A DNA stretch of 58,037 nucleotides from Myxococcales bacterium (GCA_013298625.1 JAAFIF010000064.1:1-58037); one strand, 5' to 3'. Positions 27,291 to 36,754 are shown, numbered from the stretch's first letter. Made by a program: numbers and translations. Notes: generated from the letters alone by a model not told the origin.

Positions 27291-29147
27291 ATGAAGACCC
27301 CTGCTTCGATTCAACCCGCGCGCCGCAACCGCGCACGTGCGCGTTTCTTCGCGGTCGCCGCGTCGCTCGTCGCCGCGTGCTCGACGGCGCCGACGCTCGA
27401 TGACAGCGGCGCCGACGCGTCCGCGACGGACGCCGACGCGACGAGCAGGCCCGACGTCGCGTTGGTCGACGGCGCGACCGAGAGCGGTGCGGACAGCGCG
27501 ATCGACAGCGGCACAGCGCTCGATGCGAACAACGACGACGCCGCAGTCGAGCTCGACGCGAGCGTCGACGACAGGCCCGCTGCGCTCGACGCGAGCGATG
27601 GATCGGTCGCGACCGACGCTGGGTCGATGGACAGCGGCGTTGCCGTGGACGCGCGCGCCGATGCTCGGCCCGACGCGCTGCCCGACAGCGCTCCCGATGC
27701 GTTGCCTGATGCGTTGCCCGACGCGCTGCCCGACGTGCGGTGTCCAGGCGCGCAGACCACCTGTGGATCCACGTGCGTCGACACCCAGACGGACTTGATG
27801 AACTGCGGCGCGTGCGCGGTGGTGTGCCCTCGTCCGCCGACCGGAACGCCAGCGTGCATCGCGGGTCGTTGCGGCGCGACGCCGGGCTCGCAGACGACGG
27901 AACCCGCAGGCAGCGCGACGGCGATTCAGCTCGGACAGCCGTCGCTCGCGGTCACGATGGTGGTCGCGCAGACGGGCGTGTATCCCTCGCGCGACAGCTT
28001 TGCCGTGGGCTCGGCGCTCGGCATGGTGCACTTGTTCGCGGGGAGCTTCGGGCCCAACGGCGCGCTGCTCGCGCGAGGCCAGCTGTTGTCGATCGCGAGC
28101 AACACCGCGCTCTTTTCGCTGCTCGGGACGACGTACGGCGGCGACGGCCGAGTGAACTTCGCGCTGCCGGACTTGCAAGAGCGCTTCCTCGTCGCGCCTG
28201 GGACGGGCGCAGGATTGCCTGCTGCGTCGCTGGGCGTCGTGTTCGGGAGCAACAGCGCGACGCTCTCGATCGGCACGATGCCGGCGCACTCGCACTTGTT
28301 GGTGGACGGCGTGACGCGCACGTCGTCGGTCGGTCGCGGAGAGCCGTTGGACCTCCGCGCGCCGAGCTTGCCGGTGACGGCTTGGGTGTCGACCGAGGGA
28401 ACGTTTCCCAGCCCAGGCGGCGGTGTTTCGATGCCGTTCTTGGGCCAGATCCGTTGGTTCGCGGGCAACTTCACGCCGACCGGCGGATGGGTGCCAGCCG
28501 ACGGTCGACTGTTGTCCATCGCGGACAATTCGGCGCTCTTCGCGGTCGTCGGGACCACGTACGGTGGCGACGGCGTGCGGACGTTCGCCGTTCCGGATTT
28601 GCGCGGCCGCGTCCCGGTCGGCGTCGGCCCAGCTCCGGGATTGCCGCCGATCACCGCAGGACAGTTCACCGGCGCGAGCTCGATCGCGCTCGGCAGCCCG
28701 CAGCTCGCGACGCATCAACACGCGCTGGTCGGCGGAGGAGCGACGCAAACTGCTGGAAATTCTCAGTCGTTCTCGGCCTATCAGCCCTCGCTCGGGATCA
28801 CCTGGCTGATCGCCACGCAGGGGATCTTTCCGGCGCGCGACGGATCGGGCTTCTTCGACGACAGCAACCCGTTCCTGGGCGAGATCATCGCGTTCGCCGG
28901 CACGTTCGCGCCGCGGGGCTTCATCACGGCCGAAGGACAGCTCTTGCCGATCGCCACCAACGCTGCGCTCTTTTCGCTGCTCGGAACGGCGTACGGCGGC
29001 GACGGACGAGCGAACTTCGCGCTCCCCGACCTGCGCGGCCGCGGTCCGATCGGCGCGAGCGCGACGGTGCCCGTGGGCACGCGGCGCGGCTCACCCTCGC
29101 GCACGCTCGTCAGCACGGACCTGCCCGCGCACTCGCACACGTTCTGA
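27291..29147 (+). CDS. Lipoprotein with three phage tail-collar (MdpB-like) domains
   Basis: The 618-aa protein has an Arg-rich n-region and AAC lipobox (Cys30), then an unusually long Asp/Ala/Ser spacer (about 31-150, including repeated PDALPD units), and then a Cys-rich module of Stig1-like style (CGSTCVD, NCGACAVVC). Three tail-collar domains (microcystin-dependent protein type) follow at about residues 243-298, 384-440 and 530-585. Each shows the pattern FAGxFxPxG, LLSIA/LLPIA, LGTxYGGDG, FALPDLxGR, and the last ends in LPAHSHTF. Collar domains are trimeric receptor-binding folds, so a surface adhesin or presentation role is likely. Confidence 0.85.
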   Translation: MKTPASIQPARRNRARARFFAVAASLVAACSTAPTLDDSGADASATDADATSRPDVALVDGATESGADSAIDSGTALDANNDDAAVELDASVDDRPAALDASDGSVATDAGSMDSGVAVDARADARPDALPDSAPDALPDALPDALPDVRCPGAQTTCGSTCVDTQTDLMNCGACAVVCPRPPTGTPACIAGRCGATPGSQTTEPAGSATAIQLGQPSLAVTMVVAQTGVYPSRDSFAVGSALGMVHLFAGSFGPNGALLARGQLLSIASNTALFSLLGTTYGGDGRVNFALPDLQERFLVAPGTGAGLPAASLGVVFGSNSATLSIGTMPAHSHLLVDGVTRTSSVGRGEPLDLRAPSLPVTAWVSTEGTFPSPGGGVSMPFLGQIRWFAGNFTPTGGWVPADGRLLSIADNSALFAVVGTTYGGDGVRTFAVPDLRGRVPVGVGPAPGLPPITAGQFTGASSIALGSPQLATHQHALVGGGATQTAGNSQSFSAYQPSLGITWLIATQGIFPARDGSGFFDDSNPFLGEIIAFAGTFAPRGFITAEGQLLPIATNAALFSLLGTAYGGDGRANFALPDLRGRGPIGASATVPVGTRRGSPSRTLVSTDLPAHSHTF

Positions 29148-29249
29148 GCCCGGTCGTAATCGACAGCGCTCGTGAGCCGATCCGCCTCGTGCGAGCCTCT
29201 GTATCGTCGGGCTGCGCTTCGCGTGGTCCGCGAAGGCGAGAAGACGGAC

Positions 29250-30497
29250 GTGAAGAGAAGCGCTTGGTTCGGACTGTGGTGGCTCGCGCAATCCACCGCC
29301 GCGTGCATGGGCAACACCGAGGGTGACGCGCAGGACGCGGCGCGAGACGTGCGCGGGACCCCTGCGGATTCAGCGGTGGATGTCGCCGCGGATCGCTTCG
29401 ATGGCGTCGACGCAAGCGCGCCCGTCGACGTGGTCACGCCCCTGATGGACGTCACGAGCGTGCCCGACAGCGCCGTACTCGATTCAGGCGTTGCCGTGCC
29501 CGACGCGTCGAGCGGGACGGGCGTGGGTGTGTTCGTCGCGCAAGGTCACATGGGAAGGATCACGGTCTCGTGCGACGACGGGCGCACGTGGGTGGGCAAT
29601 CGCTCGACGGACGACGCGGCGCGGTGCTTCACGGGCGGGCTCGACTGCGACCACAACAGCGTCGCGGGCCGCGGGCTCGCGTATGGCAACGGGACCTTCG
29701 TCGCCACGTTTGGCTGGGGAATGCCTGGCGTCGTGAAGCGGTCGCGCGACGGGCTCACGTGGACGGACACGCTCCCGGGCCACACGTTCGCCGACGTCGC
29801 CTTCGGCAATGGGGTGTTTCTCGCGAACGAGCGCACGCTGCAGCGCTCGACGGACGGCTCGGGTTGGATGCGCGCCGGCGACACCACCGCGCGCCCGTGG
29901 AACGTCCGCACGATCGACTTCATCAACCACGGCCCGCGCGGCCGCTTTCTCGTCTCGGCCGAGTCCGGCGCGGATCGCGACATCGTGTGGAGCGACGACA
30001 ACGGCAGCACCTGGCGCATCGCCGCCGCGCGCCCGCCCGAGTGCGGCCAATACGCCAAGGGATTTGCCTACGGAAACGGCGTCGTGATCCTCACGAGCGG
30101 CCAGGGTCACGTGTGCCGATCGACCGACGGCGGTGACCGATGGACGCTCGTGTCCGTCGCGCCGATGCGCGAGCTGTCATCACCCGTGTGGACGGGCAAC
30201 GAGTTCTTCGCGTGGGCTGGCAATCAACTGCACCGCAGCCGCGACGGCGCGGCGTGGCAGAGCACTGCGCTGGTCCCGTCGTCGGTCTCGATCGGCGCGG
30301 TCGCGCGCAGCCCGTCCGGCACGTTCGTGTCCGTGCGCGGCGGCTGGCAGACCTGGTACGACCAGCAGCGCTTCTACCGCAGCACCGACGGCATCAACTG
30401 GGAGGTGCTTCCGAACACGAGCTTCGTGGGCAGCCACCCGATCAACTGGATCGAGTACGGCACGGCTCCAGCCGGCACCGTGTGCCCCGCGCGTTGA
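29250..30497 (+). CDS. Surface lipoprotein with BNR/sialidase-like propeller
   Basis: A 415-aa protein starting at a GTG (KRSAWFGLWW), with a TAAC lipobox (Cys19) and an Asp/Val/Ala-rich spacer to about residue 90. The rest is a propeller with at least seven Asp-box (BNR) motifs, such as SCDDGRTW, SRDGLTW, STDGSGW, SDDNGSTW, SRDGAAW and STDGINW. Asp-boxes are structural and do not by themselves prove sialidase activity. The catalytic Arg triad and Tyr of sialidases could not be confirmed. A longer start (GTG 29172) would place 26 extra residues before the signal and is less likely. Confidence 0.78.
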   Translation: MKRSAWFGLWWLAQSTAACMGNTEGDAQDAARDVRGTPADSAVDVAADRFDGVDASAPVDVVTPLMDVTSVPDSAVLDSGVAVPDASSGTGVGVFVAQGHMGRITVSCDDGRTWVGNRSTDDAARCFTGGLDCDHNSVAGRGLAYGNGTFVATFGWGMPGVVKRSRDGLTWTDTLPGHTFADVAFGNGVFLANERTLQRSTDGSGWMRAGDTTARPWNVRTIDFINHGPRGRFLVSAESGADRDIVWSDDNGSTWRIAAARPPECGQYAKGFAYGNGVVILTSGQGHVCRSTDGGDRWTLVSVAPMRELSSPVWTGNEFFAWAGNQLHRSRDGAAWQSTALVPSSVSIGAVARSPSGTFVSVRGGWQTWYDQQRFYRSTDGINWEVLPNTSFVGSHPINWIEYGTAPAGTVCPAR

Positions 30498-30563
30498 TCG
30501 CTGGCGCTGTTGGCCGAATCGATGACCTGCGCATGGCGCGAGACTCGCGTAGCGATCGGACTC

Positions 30564-31064
30564 ATGAACTCCACGCACGCCTCGAGCGCCATCGTCGCGC
30601 TCTCGCAAGAGCCCGCCGAGCACGAGCTCGCGCTGCTCGTCGCCATGGCCGCCGATCGCGGCTCGACTTGGACACGGGACGACCTCGCCAGCTTGCTCGA
30701 GCGAGGCATCGTGTTGCTCGCCACCGTCGATGACGCCGCGGTGGCCGTGTTCGGCCTGATGCCCCACGACGATCGCGAAGACGCCGCGCAGGTCGCTCTG
30801 CTCTGGGAGACGCGGCCGTACGATCACGCGCTGATGGACGCGCTGGTCAACGACGCCGCTGAGCAGTGCCGCGCGCAAGGGGTCGGGGTGATTTGCGTCG
30901 AAGTGCCCGAGGCGCAGCCCGCGGACGTCGAGCTGTTCACGGGGATCGGCTTCGCGGTCATCGAGCGCGTCGAGGGACGGGAGCCCACCGCGAGAGAGCG
31001 CCGCGAGTGGGGGCTTCGCGAGGCGCGAATCGACGGGTACACAGCGCTCGAATTGCCGCTGTAG
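30564..31064 (+). CDS. GNAT-like N-acetyltransferase
   Basis: A 166-aa cytoplasmic protein with the GNAT-type order of strands and helices. An N-terminal helix is followed by a strand LLATVDDAAVAVFGL, a central helix-rich acetyl-CoA region with MDALVNDAAEQCRAQGVGVICVEVP, and a final FTGIGFAVIERVEG strand-turn of the kind seen near the GNAT C-terminus. The canonical Q/RxxGxG/A pyrophosphate loop is not clear, so assignment is moderate. Starts at 30510 (TTG) and 30522 (ATG) are also open. 30564 fits the domain boundary best. Confidence 0.55.
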   Translation: MNSTHASSAIVALSQEPAEHELALLVAMAADRGSTWTRDDLASLLERGIVLLATVDDAAVAVFGLMPHDDREDAAQVALLWETRPYDHALMDALVNDAAEQCRAQGVGVICVEVPEAQPADVELFTGIGFAVIERVEGREPTARERREWGLREARIDGYTALELPL

Positions 31065-31070
31065 ACGCGG

Positions 31071-31943
31071 TCAATCGTCGCGCGCGTTCGCGGCGAGCGC
31101 GGTCGCCGTCGGGAGGCCGGCGCGATCGAGCGCGAGGGCGAGCGCGCGAGACGTCCCGAAGCCCACCGAGCGCGCCACGTCGTGCACGCGCGCGCCCTTG
31201 CTCGACAAGAGCGACGCCGCGCTCAGCACGCGCTCGGTCGCGAGCAACGTGCGCAGACCATCGACGTCCATCGCGAGCCCAGCCAGCAGCGCCCGCACGT
31301 CGCGACGAAGCTGCCGTTCGCTTCGGCCGGCGAGGCTCACGCCGTCGATCCACGCGGGCTGCTCCCACAGGCGGCTTCGCAGGTGCGAGATCATCGCGGC
31401 GGTCTGCTCGTCGCGCGATGACGGACGATCGCGCATCATGCCAGCGAGCGAGTCGAGCTCGACCCCGAGCGAGCGAAGCAGGGCGTCGAGCTCGGCGAAC
31501 ACGGCGCACATCGGCTCGCAGCCCACGCGCTGCTCGATCGCGTCCGCGATGGACGAGAGTCGAACGCGGTCGCGCACGCTGAGGCGCGAGACGGACAGGT
31601 GCTGCACCGATGGCCCGACCTGCGTGTTCCAATCGATGACCAACACGCGAAACGAGGGGCTGATCCACCGCTCGTTCCACGGGACGCCGGGCTCGATGAC
31701 GAGCGAGCCCGCGTCGATCGAGACCTCCCGGCGCGAACGTCGATACAACAACCCGCCCTCGAGCGGGATCGCCAGATGCGCCGCGCGTTTCGGCAGAGTC
31801 GGGCTGTGGCCGAGGGCCTCCGAATCGAATCGCAGCCCACTCGCCCGCACGACGTACACCCGCGCCGCGCTCGAAGCCCAGGCGGAGTACCAACGACCGG
31901 CGTTTGTCGATCGCAGCTGCGCCGCCCGAAACAGAGAGATCAT
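31071..31943 (-). CDS. AraC-family transcriptional regulator
   Basis: A 290-aa protein with an N-terminal cupin-like sensor part (LEGGLLYRRSRREVSIDAGSL near residues 60-80) and a C-terminal AraC-type DNA-binding domain whose helices include GRSERQLRRDVRAL and VHDVARSVGFGTSRALALALDR. It lies convergent to the GNAT gene, with only 6 bases between the stops. It is divergent from the damaged propeller gene that begins near 31950. The ligand and targets are unknown. Confidence 0.75.
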   Translation of the reverse strand: MISLFRAAQLRSTNAGRWYSAWASSAARVYVVRASGLRFDSEALGHSPTLPKRAAHLAIPLEGGLLYRRSRREVSIDAGSLVIEPGVPWNERWISPSFRVLVIDWNTQVGPSVQHLSVSRLSVRDRVRLSSIADAIEQRVGCEPMCAVFAELDALLRSLGVELDSLAGMMRDRPSSRDEQTAAMISHLRSRLWEQPAWIDGVSLAGRSERQLRRDVRALLAGLAMDVDGLRTLLATERVLSAASLLSSKGARVHDVARSVGFGTSRALALALDRAGLPTATALAANARDD

Positions 31944-32047
31944 CGCGCTATCGCCGTCGAGCGTACCGCACTCTCGCGAGCGCTCATCGACGACGACCAC
32001 GTACTGCTCGCCGATTGGGAGCGCGGCCTCGTGATCGACCGCAGCCG

Positions 32048-32641
32048 GTGTGCTGGGGCGCCGCTGCGAGCGATGAACACTTGATCGCCTCGCACCCAGG
32101 GTCAGGCGCGGGCTACCTCCACCTCGATCGCCAACGCGCGAGGCGGCTGCCTGCGGTCGGAGGCACTTGCTCGACGGTCGCGTTGGGCGCCGATGGCTAT
32201 TACGGTTGTGGAGTCGGCCTGGCTCAACCGCGGACGGGGTATTGGTGCGACGACGAGCAGCGGTTCTCCTTTGTTCCGACGGCCCGCTCGGGATACTCGG
32301 TCCGCAGCTTCGGCGATCACGCGCTCGTCGTCGACCTACACGGCAGAGGAGCGGCCGTTCAACGCATCGACGCACGCACCGGCGAGCTGGATTTTTGGGG
32401 GGATTTGAAGCTCGCGCGCACCGACGCGATCGTGTCTGTGAAGGCTGTCGCGCAAGGGACGCTGATGTTCATTCGAAGACACCCCACTGGGTCGAAGCAC
32501 GCGCTGCTGTTGAAGCACGACGGCAGCTTGCACAAGCTCGCGCACGAGTCCGCGCTCGCGGCCGTGCCGTGGGGCGATTCGTTTGCCACCGTGAGCCACG
32601 CGAGCGGCCCGTCGCTCTCTGTGCGCATTTGGGACGCGTAG
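32048..32641 (+). pseudogene. Beta-propeller protein fragment, probably frameshifted
   Basis: From a GTG at 32048 a 197-residue propeller-like protein can be read (GDHALVVDLHGRGAAVQRIDARTGELDFWGDLK, ending SVRIWDA). Directly upstream, a different frame (about 31990-32084) reads the same kind of sequence, ALIDDDHVLLADWERGLVIDR, and stops at TGA 32082-32084. The two pieces look like one protein broken by a frameshift near 32050-32080. An intact start for the upstream piece was not found. If GTG 32048 is a true start, this is instead a short intact gene. Confidence 0.45.
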
Positions 32642-32685
32642 CGAGCGACCGTCGATCCCGACTCCCCGACGCGCGCACGCTCTTC

Positions 32686-34329
32686 TCAGCGCGCGCTCAC
32701 TGAGATCACGACCTTGCCGCGCGCTTCGCCGGCTTCGATGGCGCGCAGCGCGTCGGCGACGCGATCGAGCGGGTAGACCGCGTCGACCATGGGGCGCAGC
32801 GCTCCCGATTCGACCAGGGCGCGCAGCTCGCGCAAGTCCGTTTGCAGCAGCTTCGGGTCCATCGTGAGCACGTCGACCGACTTGTTCAGCGCGCTGCGCC
32901 ACAGGGCTTCGAAGATCTGCGCGCTGTCGCCGCCAACCATCACGTACCTGCCCGTCGGCGCGAGCACCGCGAGAAACTCGCGAATCGGGCGGTAGCCGTT
33001 GACGCCGAACACGACGTCGAACGACGCGCCTTTGGGCAGAGGCTCGGTGACGTCGAGCACTTCGTCCGCGCCAAACGCCCGCACAGCGGCGGCGCTTCGC
33101 TTCGAGCACACCGCGACGACGTGCGCTCCGTACGCTTTCAAGATCTGCACGAGGTAGCCGCCCACGGCGCCACCAGCGCCGTACACGAGCGCGCGCTGGC
33201 CCGGTCGCAGCGCCGCTCGCTCACGTACGGCTTGCAGCGCCGTCCCCGCTGCGAGCGGGAGGGACGCTGCACGAATCGCGTCGATCCCGCTCGGCGTTCG
33301 CGACACCGCGGACTCGCGCACGCACACGTATTCAGCGAAGCAGCCGAGCGCGTCGTGCGATGCGTCGCCGAACACGCGATCGCCGACGGACACCGACGTG
33401 ACGCCCTCGCCCACCGCTTCGACCACTCCGGCGACGTCCGCGCCGAGGATCTTCTTCTTGCTCGGGCGCAAGAGGCCGTTGTTCAGGCGCACGAGAAACG
33501 GATCCGCGCGCAGCATGCGGCGATCGAGCGCGTTGAGCGACGATGCTTCGACGCGCACGAGCACCTGGCCCCTCGCCGGGGTGGGGCGAGGCACGTTCGC
33601 GACCTGAAATTCGTCAGGCGAACCATAGCGCTCGTACACGACGCCGGTCATCGTCGCGGTGTGGGTCTTCGCGCGCGCGTCGCGTCGTGCTGCGTGGATC
33701 GAGCGCTCGGCGACCGCGAGGCTGATGGCCCAGCCTGCGGCCATTCCGAGGGTGTTCGTGAGCTGGGTGTCGCCGACGAGCACGATGAGCGGCGCGAGCG
33801 AGAGCGCCTGTACGCCGGGCGCGACGCCGATCGCATACGCGCGCTTCATCCAGGCCTCGTGCGCGGCGAAGTCCCTCGCTCGGATCGCTGCGACGGCGCG
33901 CGCGATGAAGCCCACGAGCGCGAGGCCGGACAGCGCGCGCATCGCGTGCAGCGGCGGCCCCTGCGTGGGCGAAGCGTCGAACGCGAGCATCACGGCCATG
34001 CCCGAGAAGCCTGCGACGATTGCCGCGACGACGAGCACCCGACCCAACGCGCGATGAACGCGCGCGCTGCCACGACGGAGCGACGGTACGAACTGCACCG
34101 CGCCGAAGGTGGCGAACACGAGGCCCGCGACGATGTGCGCGACGAGCACCCACGGGCGCGCAGCGAACCGAGCGTGATCTGCCTGCGGCGCAACGATGTT
34201 GGCCAGGCTCGCGAGCCGCGTGAGCCCGCCCAGTGATGGAATGATGGTCAACACGAGCAGCCCGGCAGCGGCTCCCCAACCGGACCGGCGCGCAGCCTGC
34301 TCGCCCTCGATCGCAACACCGTGAGTCAT
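32686..34329 (-). CDS. Fusion of DUF2306 membrane domain and MDR NAD(P)-dependent dehydrogenase
   Basis: A single open frame of 547 aa. Residues 1 to about 210 form a DUF2306 membrane domain with six hydrophobic helices (including AHIVAGLVFATFGAVQFVPS and the family-typical RDFAAHEAWMKRAYAIG). After a basic linker, residues from about 227 form a complete medium-chain dehydrogenase/quinone-oxidoreductase-like protein: GroES-like start GVVYERYGSPDEFQV, LGADVAGVVEAVG, the nucleotide-binding VYGAGGAVGGYLVQ and the end GKVVISV. Zinc ligands are not evident. No stop separates the halves. An internal ATG at 33651 could also give the dehydrogenase alone. Confidence 0.82.
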   Translation of the reverse strand: MTHGVAIEGEQAARRSGWGAAAGLLVLTIIPSLGGLTRLASLANIVAPQADHARFAARPWVLVAHIVAGLVFATFGAVQFVPSLRRGSARVHRALGRVLVVAAIVAGFSGMAVMLAFDASPTQGPPLHAMRALSGLALVGFIARAVAAIRARDFAAHEAWMKRAYAIGVAPGVQALSLAPLIVLVGDTQLTNTLGMAAGWAISLAVAERSIHAARRDARAKTHTATMTGVVYERYGSPDEFQVANVPRPTPARGQVLVRVEASSLNALDRRMLRADPFLVRLNNGLLRPSKKKILGADVAGVVEAVGEGVTSVSVGDRVFGDASHDALGCFAEYVCVRESAVSRTPSGIDAIRAASLPLAAGTALQAVRERAALRPGQRALVYGAGGAVGGYLVQILKAYGAHVVAVCSKRSAAAVRAFGADEVLDVTEPLPKGASFDVVFGVNGYRPIREFLAVLAPTGRYVMVGGDSAQIFEALWRSALNKSVDVLTMDPKLLQTDLRELRALVESGALRPMVDAVYPLDRVADALRAIEAGEARGKVVISVSAR

Positions 34330-34482
34330 GGGCTGAGACGCTAGGCACCGCGCGCGGAGCGCACATCGGCAACTCGGTTCGACTCGTATCGGCCGAAAGG
34401 ATGACCCGCGCCCGCGCGCGAACCGAACGGCCTCATGCGCGCGGGGTGAATGGCTTCGCGCAATCTGGCACCGAACGCCACC

Positions 34483-35274
34483 ATGCGTTCGAACCAGCGA
34501 ATGGTGTGTGCGTCGCTCGTGGCCATCGTGGCCGGCTGCGCCCCTGCGCACACTGCCGCGACGCTCTTCGCCGCGCGGCCGGCGCCGGCGCCGGAGACGC
34601 TCACGATCGCGGTGGCGAGCGACCTGCGTTGGCCCGTTCGCGCGCAGGGCGTTGTGCTCGCGCTCGATGGAGCACGCGTGACGGCTGACGCTCCGCTGCG
34701 TGTGCCTGCGGGGCTGCATACGGTGTCCGTTCGCGCCGAGCTTCGTTGGCCCTGCGCCGTCGCTGGCAGCGACGCGATCGCTCGGATCACGCACTCGCGC
34801 TCGTTCGAGACCGGCGCACGCGGCGCCGAGCTGCGAATCGCGATCCTCTCTCTCGGAACGATCTTCGACATCCCCGAGCGTCGCTTCGTCCTGCGCACCG
34901 TGCTCGTCGGCGATGCGCGCAACGCGGAGGCGGCGACCCTTCGCGATCCGTGGCCCACTGAAGAGCAGCGCGCATGCGCCGCGCTCTCGGAGAGCGACGC
35001 CGCCGTCTGCCGTGTGCGCGCGCTCGTGCGCGCGTCCCGCGAGCGTCGCGACCTGATCGATTTCACCTGCAAGAACTCGAAGCTGCGAGAGCTCGAAGCC
35101 ATCGCCAACGCGACCGCGATCGCGCCTCTCACGGTCGAGCAACGCGCCCATATCCAGGCGCTCGAACGCGAAGCGCTCGAGTGCTCGGGCGGCGCGCCGG
35201 CGATCGGACGGCCTCTGGTCGAGCTCGTGCGCGCTTGCGAAGGCGAAGCGGAGGACTCTTCGTCGAGCTGGTGA
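34483..35274 (+). CDS. Hypothetical lipoprotein
   Basis: A 263-aa protein with signal MRSNQRMVCASLVAIVAGC (lipobox Cys19). The mature part begins with a beta-rich domain including LALDGARVTADAPLRVPAGLHTVSV, a PEGA-like pattern. A helical C-terminal half with five or more Cys residues follows (CAALSESDAAVCRVRALVRAS, FTCKNSKLRELEAIAN). Met34483 is chosen over Met34450 and Met34501 because it gives a normal n-region. No operon partner is seen. The gene faces away from the DUF2306 fusion gene. Confidence 0.68.
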   Translation: MRSNQRMVCASLVAIVAGCAPAHTAATLFAARPAPAPETLTIAVASDLRWPVRAQGVVLALDGARVTADAPLRVPAGLHTVSVRAELRWPCAVAGSDAIARITHSRSFETGARGAELRIAILSLGTIFDIPERRFVLRTVLVGDARNAEAATLRDPWPTEEQRACAALSESDAAVCRVRALVRASRERRDLIDFTCKNSKLRELEAIANATAIAPLTVEQRAHIQALEREALECSGGAPAIGRPLVELVRACEGEAEDSSSSW

Positions 35275-35333
35275 TCGTTGGGCGCCGTGCCGATCGCTGT
35301 GCGCTCGCGTGCGGTGATTGCTCCTTCGCGCGC

Positions 35334-35978
35334 TCAGCGGCGCGTGGGCGGACGAGCGGTACGCTGCGGGCGAAACTCGACGAGCGCGCTGCTGTCCGGC
35401 GACCACGTGAGGCTGACGGTGCGCGTGCGGGACGCGGGCACCTGCAGCAGCGACGCCGAGCTCAGCAGCGTCCAGCTCGACACCGGCGACTGAAACACCC
35501 TCGCGAAGCGCCCCTGGACGAGCGCCATCAGCTCGAGGCCGCCCTCGTCGACACGCTGCGCGCCGTCGCCGTAGCCGCCGAGGGTCCACTTCGCGAAGAC
35601 CCAGCGATTTGCCACTTGGACTGCGCTGAAGCAGACGGTCGGCGTGTCGACGGTCTGCTCGACGGCCCAGCGCTCGACGACCCAGCTGTTGTTGACCACC
35701 GCGCCCACGACGCACTCTTGATCACCGTTGCTCGCGCGCGACTGCGCCATCACGTACCGCGTGTTGGTGGAGTCCGCCGCGAGGTCCCACTTCGCGACCA
35801 CCGTCGCGCCTCGCGCGAGGTTGGCCTCGAACGGCAGCAGCGGCGGAGGTGGCCGCATCACTGCGGGCCGCGGCGCCGAGGCGACCGTCGATCCCTGCGC
35901 GGCTTGCGCGGACGCGACGGACGCGAACGCGACGCTCGCCATCAACACACTCAGTGAAATGAACGTTGTTTGTTTCAT
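35334..35978 (-). CDS. Exported hypothetical protein
   Basis: A 214-aa protein with a clear signal peptide (MKQTTFISLSVLMASVAFASVASA, cleavage expected after Ala24). The mature part has a Pro-rich start (RPPPPLLPFEANLARG), beta strands with two or three Cys, and a basic Pro/Arg tail. Repeated phrases such as WVVERWAVEQ and WVFAKWTLGGYGDG suggest an internal repeat. Periplasmic or secreted; no family was recognised. Confidence 0.7.
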   Translation of the reverse strand: MKQTTFISLSVLMASVAFASVASAQAAQGSTVASAPRPAVMRPPPPLLPFEANLARGATVVAKWDLAADSTNTRYVMAQSRASNGDQECVVGAVVNNSWVVERWAVEQTVDTPTVCFSAVQVANRWVFAKWTLGGYGDGAQRVDEGGLELMALVQGRFARVFQSPVSSWTLLSSASLLQVPASRTRTVSLTWSPDSSALVEFRPQRTARPPTRR

Positions 35979-36086
35979 CGAACGGCGCCGAGCGTACTCG
36001 AAGCGGCCGTCGCACGAAACGCGACGCGGCTCAGAGAAGCGCTCGAAGAAAGTCCGCAGTTGGACCGACGACGTGACCACGGTCGG

Positions 36087-36734
36087 TCAATAGAACCCTT
36101 CGCGACGCGCGTAGCGCTCGGCCCGCGCGCGGTCGTATTCGTCGGCGTCGAAGTCGGCGCCGCACAGCTCGCGGTGGATTTCTCCGTTCGTCGGGAGCTC
36201 GGCGCGGGTGATGAAGCGCTCGGGGTTCCAAAGCTCCGACCGAAGCAGCGCCTTGCCGCACTGCGTGTAGGCCTCTTCGATGTCGACGAGGATGCCGAGC
36301 TTCGGAGGCTTTGCCTCGACCGCGCACGGGGCGAGCAGCTCGGCGTCGGTCGTGAGCGTCGCTCGACCGTTGACGCGAAAGGTGTCCTCGACGCCGGGGA
36401 TCACGAACAGCAGCCCGACGCGCGGGTTGCTCAAGATGTTGCGGAGCGAGTCTGCCAGGCGATTTCCTGGTCTTTCGGGGATCAAGAGCGTGGCGTCGTC
36501 GAGGATTCTCACGAAGCCACGCGGATCGCCGCGCGGACTCACGTCGCACCTCCCGTCGCTCGCGGCGGTGGCGAGGCAGAGCAACGGAGAGCGCTCGATG
36601 AACGGCCTCGTGAGCGCGTTGAGCCGCGACGCGACCTTCTGCCGCACGATCGCCGTGGGTTCGCCGATGAGCGCGATCAACTCGGCCTCGGTCGACAGGA
36701 CTCTGTTCGTCAGGCGGTGTTGCACGGGAGACAT
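36087..36734 (-). CDS. FMN-dependent PPOX-type flavoprotein, MSMEG_1061-like family
   Basis: The 215-aa protein matches the pyridoxamine-phosphate-oxidase-like split-barrel group. It shows FIERSPLLCLATAASDGRCDVSPRGDP, then DDATLLIPERPGNRLADSLRNILSNPRVGLLFVIPG, and VNGRATLTTDAELL. The RPGNRRADS-like and GDPPGF-like motifs are typical of this FMN-binding family. The C-terminal LVDIEEAYTQCGKALLRSELW also fits. The substrate is unknown; reduction of small organic acceptors is the usual assumption. The ATG at 36734 is in frame with the upstream coding-like remnant at 36755-36940, with no stop between them. Confidence 0.88.
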   Translation of the reverse strand: MSPVQHRLTNRVLSTEAELIALIGEPTAIVRQKVASRLNALTRPFIERSPLLCLATAASDGRCDVSPRGDPRGFVRILDDATLLIPERPGNRLADSLRNILSNPRVGLLFVIPGVEDTFRVNGRATLTTDAELLAPCAVEAKPPKLGILVDIEEAYTQCGKALLRSELWNPERFITRAELPTNGEIHRELCGADFDADEYDRARAERYARREGFY

Positions 36735-36754
36735 GCTACCGCGCCGGCACTTCA

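Noticed and set aside
34330..35715. Upstream extension of the DUF2306 fusion frame to 1009 aa
   Set aside because: Sequence above Met at 34329 is low-complexity Arg-rich and antisense to the lipoprotein gene at 34483, without domain similarity.
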